39,496 nt of DNA from Saprospiraceae bacterium (GTDB lineage Bacteria; Bacteroidota; Bacteroidia; Chitinophagales; Saprospiraceae): contig JAHDEL010000008.1 of the NCBI GenBank assembly GCA_020628855.1, positions 72,590-112,085 on the forward strand, given 5' to 3'. The position numbers were made by a program, and so were the translations under genes. Of this stretch, positions 26,139-34,182 are shown in pieces (position 1 is the first letter of the stretch; each line of letters opens with the position of its first letter). The notes below the pieces were generated by a model. The model did no database searches, had not been told where the DNA came from, and was given only the letters and a program-made list of their open reading frames with translations.

Positions 26139-27523
26139 GTTTGAAAGCCAAATTACTACTGCTCTCAGGTATTATTGCCATCGCTTGTACCTCTCAATCA
26201 ACAAAATCAATGTTAGGGCATAATCCAACTATATCTAAAGGAGAAAGACTTTATTCTTCTTTATGTGCAAGTTGTCATGGAGCAAAAGTAGAAGCATTCG
26301 CAGATAGGAGGGAATGGGTATTTGGTTCAGATTCAACAAGTATTGCAAAGGTGATAAAGATGGGAGCTATTCAACAAGGGATGCCGGCATTTGGAGACAC
26401 ATTGACGGATGGAGAAGTGGGTCAACTTACAGAATTCATTTTGAAAGCAAAGGATCGTGTTGGTACATTTCAAGCTTCTAAAGAACAATCTGCAAATAAG
26501 GATTGGGAGTTAATCACAGATAAAATTGATTCTCCTTGGGGTATAGTCCAACTGCCAAACTCGAGTCTTCTAATTACAGATAAAGAAGGTAAGCTCTGGA
26601 TAGAAGATGATGGAAATTTTGATGAAGTTAGTGGTGTTCCAAATGTCTACTTCGCGAATCAAGCTGGATTGATGGATGTCATATTGCACCCCAACTTCGA
26701 AGAGAATGCAACTCTGTACCTGTCTTATTCAAAACCATCTGCAGAAGACTCGGAAAAGAGCACAACTGCGATCTTTAGATGCAAATTGGTAAACAAAAGT
26801 TTACAAGAAGGATCAGATATTTTCATAGCTCATCCTTATCATGATCGATATTACCATTATGGAAGCAGAATGGTTTTTGATAAGGACGGCTATTTGTTTT
26901 TTACAGTTGGAGAAAGAGGAAATAGGGATGTTTTTCCACAAGACTTGAATAACTCAAACGGTAAAGTCCATCGTATTTTTGATGATGGCAAGATTCCTGA
27001 AGACAATCCTTTTACTAATCAGCAAGGTAGTCCTTCTTCAATCTGGAGCTACGGTCATAGAAATCCACAAGGTATTTGCTATGATGCAGTTAATGATAGA
27101 ATCTATGCCCACGAACATGGACCAAGAGGAGGAGATGAGATTAATCTCATTCAGAAGAGTTTAAATTATGGATGGCCAGTAATTAGTTATGGCATTAATT
27201 ATAGTGGCACCACTTTTACTAAATTAACAGAGAAAGAAGGCATGGAGCAGCCCATTCGTTATTGGGTGCCGTCTATTGCGCCATGTGGAATGACCTATGT
27301 TACAAGTGAGAAATATCCCAATTGGAAAGGAGGAATCTTAACGGGCTCTTTGAAATATGACTACGTAGCCTTAACTTATGTAAATGAGAAGGGCAATGTA
27401 GAAGGAGATGACATCAAATTATGTGAAGGTATTGGAAGAGTACGCAGTGTCTATCAAGGTAGAGATGGTTATCTGTATGTTGGCACAGAAAAGCCAGGTC
27501 GAGTCTACAGACTTAATCCATAA
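26135..27523 (+). CDS. Cytochrome c - PQQ-dependent sugar dehydrogenase fusion
   Basis: 462 residues. A signal sequence ends in IIAIAC (Cys18, possible but imperfect lipobox). A monohaem cytochrome c domain follows: CASCH (44-48) with likely axial Met83 in QGMPAFG. Residues about 125-462 form a soluble glucose/aldose-sugar dehydrogenase beta-propeller: SPWGIVQLPNSSLLIT, the catalytic-His-like HPNF, YGSRMVFDKDGYLFFTVGERGNR with the PQQ-binding Arg, and HGPRGGDEINLI followed by NYGWPVISYGINY. The enzyme should oxidise sugars outside the cytoplasm and hand electrons to its own haem. The haem domain precedes the propeller. No pqq synthesis genes are in the window. ATGA overlap with the upstream gene. 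Confidence 0.92.
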   Translation: MSLKAKLLLLSGIIAIACTSQSTKSMLGHNPTISKGERLYSSLCASCHGAKVEAFADRREWVFGSDSTSIAKVIKMGAIQQGMPAFGDTLTDGEVGQLTEFILKAKDRVGTFQASKEQSANKDWELITDKIDSPWGIVQLPNSSLLITDKEGKLWIEDDGNFDEVSGVPNVYFANQAGLMDVILHPNFEENATLYLSYSKPSAEDSEKSTTAIFRCKLVNKSLQEGSDIFIAHPYHDRYYHYGSRMVFDKDGYLFFTVGERGNRDVFPQDLNNSNGKVHRIFDDGKIPEDNPFTNQQGSPSSIWSYGHRNPQGICYDAVNDRIYAHEHGPRGGDEINLIQKSLNYGWPVISYGINYSGTTFTKLTEKEGMEQPIRYWVPSIAPCGMTYVTSEKYPNWKGGILTGSLKYDYVALTYVNEKGNVEGDDIKLCEGIGRVRSVYQGRDGYLYVGTEKPGRVYRLNP

Positions 27524-27545
27524 TACCTTATCTTGAAGGAACAAT

Positions 27546-28046
27546 ATGAAAACTTTATTACTCTTGCGTCATGCAAAGTCTAGTTGGGAGTACCCATACC
27601 TCGAAGACAGATTAAGACCTTTGAATAAAAGAGGGAAAACTGATGCTCCTCTTATAGGTGAGTATATTGCTAAGGCCGGTATTATTCCTGAAGTAATGTA
27701 TGCAAGTTCAGCTGTTCGATGTGTAGCTACAGCGAATTTGGTCCAAAGCAAATTCAAATTAGATTCAGGGCAGATTTATTTTCGAGACAACCTCTATACT
27801 TTTAGCGATAATGGAGATCTCTATCTTTCATATCCTCAAGCTTCAGATGATACTATAGATACTATCATGGTCGTAGGTCATAATGATACTTGCTTTAACT
27901 TGGCACATCGACTGTTACCAGGCTTCGATTCAAAATTTCCTACTTGTGCTTGTCTTGCTGTCTATTGGAATACAAATAATTGGAATGAGATTGGTGTAGC
28001 TAATGCTAGGCTCCATTTTTATATTACTCCTAAGATGCTAAAATAA
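27546..28046 (+). CDS. SixA-type histidine phosphatase
   Basis: 166 residues of the histidine phosphatase superfamily, RHG branch. Catalytic residues: R8 and H9 in LLRHAKSSW, R58 in SSAVRC, and H112 in VVGHND. The KSSW after the RHA and the short length fit SixA-like phosphohistidine or small-molecule phosphatases; the target is unknown. It starts 22 bp after the PQQ dehydrogenase and abuts the stop codon of hutU on the other strand with no gap (TAATTA). Confidence 0.88.
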   Translation: MKTLLLLRHAKSSWEYPYLEDRLRPLNKRGKTDAPLIGEYIAKAGIIPEVMYASSAVRCVATANLVQSKFKLDSGQIYFRDNLYTFSDNGDLYLSYPQASDDTIDTIMVVGHNDTCFNLAHRLLPGFDSKFPTCACLAVYWNTNNWNEIGVANARLHFYITPKMLK

Positions 28047-30044
28047 TTAGAGCTTATCCAAGATATCATTATCCACAAGATTTGGGACTGTTACCTTGAG
28101 TAATGGTTCGGTTTCCATTGCTTTCTGAATAGTATACATTGCATTAGGGTTACGAGCCCAGCTTCTTCTTGCAATGCCATTATTGACATCCCAATGCAGC
28201 ATTGATTTGATATTGTTTTCAGCATCTTGAGAGCCATCTATAACCATCCCAAAACCTCCATTTACAACTTCTCCCCATCCAACTCCACCGCCATTGTGAA
28301 GAGAAACCCAGGTTGCTCCTCTAAAACTGTCACCAATTACATTGTGCACAGCCATGTCAGAGGTAAATTTGCTTCCATCTCTGATATTAGCTGTCTCTCT
28401 AAATGGGGAATCAGTTCCCGAAACATCATGGTGGTCACGTCCAAGGACAATTGGTCCAGATAACTCGCCTTTTTTAATAGCGTCGTTAAAAGCAAGTGCT
28501 ATTGCAATTCTTCCTTCAGCATCAGCGTACAAAATCCTAGATTTGCTCCCAACAACAGGTATATTTTCTTTGGCGTTTTCAATCCAAATCAAGTTATCTT
28601 GAAGCTGGCTCATAATAATTTCAGGTGCTTGCTCGAGCATTTGCCTTAATACAGTGGATGCTATCTTGTCACTTTTGTCAAGGTCTGATTGCTCTCCGCT
28701 ACAGCAGACCCATCTGAATGGTCCGAATCCAAAGTCAAAACACATTGGTCCCATAATATCTTCAACATAGGAAGGATAGAGATATTCACCAGTACTCTCA
28801 TTTTTCCACACATTTGCACCTGCTTCGCCAGCTTCTTTGAGAAAGGCATTCCCATAATCCCAAAAGTACATGCCACGCTCGCATAAAGTCTCAATAGCCG
28901 CTACATGTCTAATTAAGGTTGACTTAATTTCTTCAATAAACTTTGCTTTATCCGTGTTGAGTAATGCCTCAGCTTCTTCGAATGAGTAGCCTATTGGACA
29001 ATAACCAAGATCATCTATATTATGCAGAGAAGTCTGATCAGATCCAAGATGAATGGTAAGCCCATCCTTCACGAAAGCTTCCCAGAGTTCTACAATATTT
29101 CCTGAATATACCAAGGCGCAAGCCTTTTTTGTTTCACTATTTAATTTGATCCGTTCGATCAAAGCAGAAACATCTGTATAAACATCTTCTTGCTGAATGT
29201 ATCCATCTGTGAGTCTTTGTTGGATAGCATGCTTGTCTACTTCTGCAATAACCCCAACAGCTCCTGTGATAATGGCAGCAAGTGCTTGAGCTCCGCTCAT
29301 CCCTCCAAGTCCGCTAGTGACAAAAATCTTTCCGGCTAAATTAGTTGTTCCTAATCCTTTCAATCTTCCTGCATTTAGCAAGGTAATCGTTGTTCCATGC
29401 ACAATACCTTGAGGACCTATATACATAAAAGATCCAGCTGTCATCTGCCCATAAGACGTGACTCCTAATGCGTTGTATTTATTCCAATCCTCCTTCTTAG
29501 AATAGTTAGGTATCATCATTCCATTGGTCACTATGACTCTAGGTGCTTGTTTATTGGATGGGAAAAGGCCAAGCGGATGACCCGAGTATAAGACCAAGGT
29601 TTGTTCATCAGTCATTATACTCAGATAGTGCATCGCAATGTTGTACTGAATCCAATTCTGAAAGACAGCACCATTGCCACCATAGGTGATGAGTTCTTCA
29701 GGGTGTTTTGCCACAGTATGATCTAGATTGTTCTGTATCATAAGCATTATCGCCGCAGCCTGCTGAGATTTTGCTGGATAAGTAGTTATGGGCCTTGCTT
29801 TAATCTCTTCCTGTGGCATAAATCTATACATGTAGATTCTGCCATAATTCACCAATTCTTCGTAGAATTCTTTTGCAAGGATTGAATGCCATTCCTTTGG
29901 GAAATATCTCAAGGCATTAGCTATAGCAAGTCTATGTTCTTCTTTTGTGAGTTGTTTAATATTCCTTTGAGGTGCATGACTGACGTCAGGACTAGGCTTA
30001 TATGCTGGTGGAAGTGTTTTGGGAATTCCTTCAAATACATTCAT
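28047..30044 (-). CDS. hutU: Urocanate hydratase
   Basis: 665 residues, the long form found in Bacteroidota and eukaryotes (the Pseudomonas type is about 555). Urocanase converts urocanate to imidazolone propionate in histidine breakdown using NAD+ as an electrophile. Signatures: YGQMTAGSFMYIGPQGIVHGT, the dinucleotide loop TSGLGGMSGAQALAAI, DQTSLHN, FGFGPFRWVCCSGE around the active-site Cys region, GRDHHDVSGTDSPFRETANIRDGS, and GATWVSLHNGGGVGWGE. An N-terminal extension of about 90 residues precedes the Pseudomonas-like core. No hutH, hutI or hutG is in the window. It follows the acylphosphatase gene by 4 bp. Confidence 0.95.
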   Translation of the reverse strand: MNVFEGIPKTLPPAYKPSPDVSHAPQRNIKQLTKEEHRLAIANALRYFPKEWHSILAKEFYEELVNYGRIYMYRFMPQEEIKARPITTYPAKSQQAAAIMLMIQNNLDHTVAKHPEELITYGGNGAVFQNWIQYNIAMHYLSIMTDEQTLVLYSGHPLGLFPSNKQAPRVIVTNGMMIPNYSKKEDWNKYNALGVTSYGQMTAGSFMYIGPQGIVHGTTITLLNAGRLKGLGTTNLAGKIFVTSGLGGMSGAQALAAIITGAVGVIAEVDKHAIQQRLTDGYIQQEDVYTDVSALIERIKLNSETKKACALVYSGNIVELWEAFVKDGLTIHLGSDQTSLHNIDDLGYCPIGYSFEEAEALLNTDKAKFIEEIKSTLIRHVAAIETLCERGMYFWDYGNAFLKEAGEAGANVWKNESTGEYLYPSYVEDIMGPMCFDFGFGPFRWVCCSGEQSDLDKSDKIASTVLRQMLEQAPEIIMSQLQDNLIWIENAKENIPVVGSKSRILYADAEGRIAIALAFNDAIKKGELSGPIVLGRDHHDVSGTDSPFRETANIRDGSKFTSDMAVHNVIGDSFRGATWVSLHNGGGVGWGEVVNGGFGMVIDGSQDAENNIKSMLHWDVNNGIARRSWARNPNAMYTIQKAMETEPLLKVTVPNLVDNDILDKL

Positions 30045-30048
30045 AAAC

Positions 30049-30321
30049 TCACCTTAATATTTCAAATTGTTCTGATTGTTCCAACTCAATAAACCGGTAT
30101 TCCACTTGAGATACTTGAGCAGTTTGAGGTCCTTTTTTACACCAATCTAAAAGTGAAAATATAGACTTGTCAATACCACTTGCTCTTATGATTACAGCAC
30201 CATCTGCAGTATTCTCAACTGTACCGCCAACCTGAAGTTCATCTGCTTTGACCTTTGTGAAATAACGGAATCCGACACCCTGTACTCTTCCTGATAGTAT
30301 TATTTCTATGCCAATATGCAT
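30049..30321 (-). CDS. acyP: Acylphosphatase
   Basis: 90 residues from Met at 30321; Met at 30336 would add five. The active site is complete: GRVQGVGFRYF with Arg19 binding the phosphate and GTVENTADGAV with Asn37 positioning the water. The enzyme hydrolyses acyl phosphates such as acetyl or carbamoyl phosphate. It is 4 bp upstream of hutU and should be on the same transcript; a functional connection is not obvious. Confidence 0.93.
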   Translation of the reverse strand: MHIGIEIILSGRVQGVGFRYFTKVKADELQVGGTVENTADGAVIIRASGIDKSIFSLLDWCKKGPQTAQVSQVEYRFIELEQSEQFEILR

Positions 30322-30475
30322 GAAATCAGTTTGCAACGAATATAGGAATAGTATACCACTAGTTTTGAATGAATTTTAGGATTTGTTCTATGATGGCTTT
30401 GACACAACATCATGAATCCTTTTGAATGCCTTGACAAGAGTACTTCTATGGTCTACTTTATAAAAAAATGGACTT

Positions 30476-32473
30476 ATGAAGAATTTACTTTTGACCTTAC
30501 TTACAACATATTTGACAGCATTTTTTGCAACTAAGAGTACCGAACAATTTGCAAATAGCACTATTACAGATGTTACTGTGTACAAGGAATCTGCAAGAGT
30601 AACGAGAATTAGCGAAGAGATCACTCTTACTTCTGGCTTTGGCAAAGTGACGTTGACACAGCTTTCACCATTTATTGACCAGTCTTCAGTCCAAGTCAAG
30701 CTGGAAGGCAACGGTGTTATCAATTCAGTAAAATTCAGAAAGAACTATCTGAAAACTGAAAAGGTATTAAGTCAAATAGACAGCATAGCTGATATCTATT
30801 TGAGCAAAAATGACAGTTTAGCGGTCGTTCAATTAGAGCTATCACGGTTGGCAATCAAAGAAGATTTTTTAGAGTCGAATAAATATATAAAAGGTGAGTA
30901 CACAGGTATGAATGTCACAGATCTTAGCCAAATTGATAACTACTATAATGAACAGAGATATAAGGTTCTGCAAGAGAGAAAGCTACTTGAGCAGAATGAA
31001 TATGAACTGCAGGACATTTGTAAAGCCTTGAAGCTGCAAATGATTGAGTTACAGCCACAGTCTGAAGAAACACCTTTAGATCTTATTGTCCATGTTAGCA
31101 AAGCTAACCAGCCAATTAGACTAAAAGTTGAATATAAGGTTGGACGTGCAGGTTGGTATACAACGTACGATATGAGGGCAAAGTCAGTAAAAGATTCCAT
31201 CTTTCTCATTCAAAAAGCAAATGTCTACCAAAATACTGGAGAAAATTGGGAAGATGTAATCCTTAGCTTTTCTAATGAGCGAACGGATTTCTCCAAACAT
31301 CTTCCAGAGTTGCAACCATGGTATTTGCCTGAGAGAAAGGTAAAGACTACACCCATAGCACAAACACACAATCCACAACTCAGTCGAAAAGTCCAAGGTT
31401 ATATTTATGACCAAAGTACGGGTGAGCCGTTGCCATTTGCTACAATTCAGGTTGAAGGGCTTGGGTTGGGTACAGATTCTGATTTTAATGGCTATTATGA
31501 GTTATATCTTCCTCCAGGTGAGCATACACTCAAAGCAGATTATGTTGGTTATGAATCAGCTCGATTACACGTTAATAACCATCGTCTTGACTTCTATCTC
31601 AAAGAAGGAGCAGTATTAGACGAAGTAGTTATTTCTGCCTACAAGGTGCCTTTGATTAATATGGACAACACCTCTTCATCTTCTACAATAAGCTCAAAAA
31701 AGATCAGGAGATTGCCCAAAAAGAACATTGCAGCTCTTGCAACATCGACATCTGGCATTAGTGTTTCTGGCTCTAGATCAAAGCTAACCCATTATTACGT
31801 AGATGGAGAGAAAGTTTCTGTTAAGGCTCAAGATGCAATACCAGAGTCAAAAGTTGAATATACCGAACTCAATTTCAAGTATACAATGGAAGACCCATAT
31901 TCAATAATTAGTGATGGTAAGACCAATGAAATTGCACTAAGGCCAATATCCCTATACGCTGATTTTGTGTATAGAGCAGTACCAAAGTTGTCTTCTTCTG
32001 TTTATCTGACTGCCTACATTGACGCATGGGAAGACAAAGACCTTACGGCAGGAAACATGAATCTCTATTTCGAAGAATCTTATATCGGGCAATCACTACT
32101 TGATCCGAGTAAAACAAAAGACAGTCTAACACTCTCTTTGGGTGTTGATAGTAAGATTTCACTTGAAAGAAAACGGACCAAGAGCTATACAAAGAAAATC
32201 CCTCTCTCTTCAAAAAAGTGCACCGAGGTTGCCTATGAAATTACTGTCAAAAACAATAAAAGTTATGAGATCACCTTGGAGGTATTTGATCAGATACCGG
32301 TTACAACTCTGAAAGATATAGAAGTAAATAATGTAGCATTTTCTGACAAATTCGAATTACAAACTGCCACAGGGATTGGTCATTGGGATATTAATGTCAA
32401 GCCAAGGAAAAACAAGGTACTCAAATTCAATTTTGATGTGAAATATCCTTCAAGATATCACTTTCAGTTATAG
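30476..32473 (+). CDS. DUF4139/MuiA-type envelope protein with inserted carboxypeptidase-like domain and TonB-plug-like segment
   Basis: 665 residues. Signal peptide at about 1-18; DUF4140-like N-domain (about 27-125, TITDVTVYKESARVTR); a helical spacer; then a DUF4139 domain that starts at about 205 (YKVGRAGWYTTYDMRA, WEDVILSFS) and is interrupted at about 304. The insert contains a carboxypeptidase-regulatory-like beta sandwich (KVQGYIYDQSTGEPLPFATI, FNGYYEL, YVGYES; about 305-385) and a stretch resembling a TonB-receptor plug (DEVVISAYKVP, KKIRRLPKKNIAALATSTSG, GSRSKLTHYYVDGEKV; about 385-455). DUF4139 then resumes (YSIISDGKTNEIALRP, YRAVPKLSSSVYL). MuiA-like proteins were named from mucoidy inhibition; biochemical function is unknown. 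No beta-barrel follows, so it is not itself a TonB receptor. Confidence 0.85.
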   Translation: MKNLLLTLLTTYLTAFFATKSTEQFANSTITDVTVYKESARVTRISEEITLTSGFGKVTLTQLSPFIDQSSVQVKLEGNGVINSVKFRKNYLKTEKVLSQIDSIADIYLSKNDSLAVVQLELSRLAIKEDFLESNKYIKGEYTGMNVTDLSQIDNYYNEQRYKVLQERKLLEQNEYELQDICKALKLQMIELQPQSEETPLDLIVHVSKANQPIRLKVEYKVGRAGWYTTYDMRAKSVKDSIFLIQKANVYQNTGENWEDVILSFSNERTDFSKHLPELQPWYLPERKVKTTPIAQTHNPQLSRKVQGYIYDQSTGEPLPFATIQVEGLGLGTDSDFNGYYELYLPPGEHTLKADYVGYESARLHVNNHRLDFYLKEGAVLDEVVISAYKVPLINMDNTSSSSTISSKKIRRLPKKNIAALATSTSGISVSGSRSKLTHYYVDGEKVSVKAQDAIPESKVEYTELNFKYTMEDPYSIISDGKTNEIALRPISLYADFVYRAVPKLSSSVYLTAYIDAWEDKDLTAGNMNLYFEESYIGQSLLDPSKTKDSLTLSLGVDSKISLERKRTKSYTKKIPLSSKKCTEVAYEITVKNNKSYEITLEVFDQIPVTTLKDIEVNNVAFSDKFELQTATGIGHWDINVKPRKNKVLKFNFDVKYPSRYHFQL

Positions 32474-32490
32474 GTCTCTACCTTTGTGCT

Positions 32491-33705
32491 GTGGAAGTGA
32501 ATAGGACCATAGCAATAAAATTAAAGCCAGCTGGAGAGAAAGCCGTTCTGCAAGGTCATCCTTGGGTATTCGAAAGTAGTATCCATAAGCAATCGCATGC
32601 AGGACAAGCAGGAAATTTGGTGGCTGTCTTCCATCGAAGAAAGAATACCTTCATTGCCTTAGGTCTCTTTGATCCTAACTCAGAGATTAGGGTTAAGATT
32701 GTGAGTTGGTCTGCTGGAACTCAATTAGATGATGCTTGGTTTGCTGAGAAGATTTTGAAAGCCAATGAAGCAAGACAACCGTTAAGCGCCAATTGTAATG
32801 CATATCGAGTAGCCTATGGAGAGAATGATGGATTGCCAGGTCTAATAGTTGACAAATATGATAATGTATTAGTCTTGAAGCTGTATTCATTGATATGGCA
32901 GCCTTATTTGGAGATGATTATCCAAGCATTAATTACAGTAGTTGACCCCAAAGCAATTGTGTTACGCTTGAGTAGAAATATTGAGAGACTCAACACTCTT
33001 GAAAACGGAAAGGTGATTTTTGGGAATCTTGAGGACCCAGTAATTTCAATTGTTGAATATGGTGTTCGATTTAATGTCCATGTTATCAAAGGTCATAAGA
33101 CAGGATTCTTTTTGGATCATCGAATGAACAGGTATTGGGTCCAGCAAAACGCAGAAGGCAAACGCGTCCTAGATGTCTTTGCATATGCAGGCGGCTTTTC
33201 TGCACATGCTGCTTATGGGAATGCAAGAAGTGTAACCTCAATAGATATTAGCAAGCCGGCACTCCAGTTAGCCAAGGAGAATGTTTTGCACAATAATCAG
33301 AATGCGAAGCACAGTTGTATTGCTCAAGATGCATTTCTAGCTCTAACAGACTTAGCTCTAAAAAAGCAAGAATTTGACTTGGTGATCATCGATCCTCCAG
33401 CATTTGCAAAGACACGTTCGGAGATCGAGAAAGCTATCCAGCAATACAAGAAACTCGCTACTCTGGGACAAGCATTAGTCGCTGAAAAGGGAATATTGCT
33501 ATTGGCTTCATGTAGCAGTAGAGTAACAAGAGAAGTTTTCTTTTCAGCAATGAATACTGTCATGGATCCAAATAAATGGAAGTGTATTAAGCAGACAAGC
33601 CATGATATTGATCATCCTGAAGGCATCTTTGAATTAAGTTATCTCAAGACTACTTATTATCAGAAAAGTAAAATATCTATTGCTAAGGAGCCAGTGAGCA
33701 CTTAA
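32491..33705 (+). CDS. RlmI-type class I SAM-dependent 23S rRNA methyltransferase
   Basis: 404 residues from GTG 32491 (GTG 32497 possible). The layout is that of RlmI (COG1092): an N-terminal PUA domain (AIKLKPAGEKAVLQGHPWVFESSI), a middle domain with YGENDGLPGLIVDKYDN, the GHKTGFFLDHRMNR segment, and a Rossmann SAM-binding domain (VLDVFAYAGGFSAHAA at about 227, SIDISKPAL). The catalytic-site motif IIDPPAFAK is at about 298-306, and CSSRVT corresponds to the C-S-C/S strand. RlmI makes m5C1962 in 23S rRNA; whether this homologue modifies the same base is not known. It lies 17 bp after the MuiA gene. Confidence 0.9.
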   Translation: MEVNRTIAIKLKPAGEKAVLQGHPWVFESSIHKQSHAGQAGNLVAVFHRRKNTFIALGLFDPNSEIRVKIVSWSAGTQLDDAWFAEKILKANEARQPLSANCNAYRVAYGENDGLPGLIVDKYDNVLVLKLYSLIWQPYLEMIIQALITVVDPKAIVLRLSRNIERLNTLENGKVIFGNLEDPVISIVEYGVRFNVHVIKGHKTGFFLDHRMNRYWVQQNAEGKRVLDVFAYAGGFSAHAAYGNARSVTSIDISKPALQLAKENVLHNNQNAKHSCIAQDAFLALTDLALKKQEFDLVIIDPPAFAKTRSEIEKAIQQYKKLATLGQALVAEKGILLLASCSSRVTREVFFSAMNTVMDPNKWKCIKQTSHDIDHPEGIFELSYLKTTYYQKSKISIAKEPVST

Positions 33706-33732
33706 TTTTAATTAATCAATATCCCTTGCACT

Positions 33733-34182
33733 ATGCTTACCATCGTTACTTGTTTACTTAGTGGAATTTTCTTCGTGCTTTCAGTCTTGCATTGGTACTG
33801 GGTCTTTGGCGGTGAGAAGGGATTTAATGCGGCAGTACCAGAACAATGGCAATCAACAGCCATCAAAATCCAAAATCAAACCACATTCAAACTAGGCACA
33901 GTTATCGTAGCAATACTCTTGCTTTTACTTTCTTTAAGTATTATAAGTATGGTGCCCCAATTTGGAAACTTCTTGCCTGCATGGATATTACAAGCAATCT
34001 TATATGGAATTATGATCTTGTTTATGTTGAGGGCAGTAGGAGACTTTAGAACAGTGGGTTTCTTTCAAAAACGAACAAATCATATCTTTTCAGTGAATGA
34101 TAGAAGATATTATTCACCACTTTGCATCTGCATTAGCATTATGGCTGGAATCCTACTTTGGTTTTCTGCTTACTCCTTATAA
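33733..34182 (+). CDS. DUF3995 family membrane protein
   Basis: 149 residues with four transmembrane segments (about 3-25, 52-73, 80-102, 128-147). DUF3995 landmarks are LHWYWVFGGEKGFNAAVP, MLRAVGDFRTVGFFQK and YYSPLCICI. Function unknown. It follows the methyltransferase by 27 bp, and its last 13 bp overlap antisense with the 3' end of the BNR-repeat gene. Confidence 0.85.
   Translation: MLTIVTCLLSGIFFVLSVLHWYWVFGGEKGFNAAVPEQWQSTAIKIQNQTTFKLGTVIVAILLLLLSLSIISMVPQFGNFLPAWILQAILYGIMILFMLRAVGDFRTVGFFQKRTNHIFSVNDRRYYSPLCICISIMAGILLWFSAYSL

Noticed and set aside
30360-30367. TAGTTTTG with a TTTG at 30330-30333 as promoter for the MuiA-type gene
   Set aside because: The spacer is 26 bp, longer than the usual 17-23.
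30476-32473. Calling the MuiA-type protein a TonB-dependent receptor because of its plug-like segment
   Set aside because: There is no beta-barrel after the plug-like part and DUF4139 continues on both sides.
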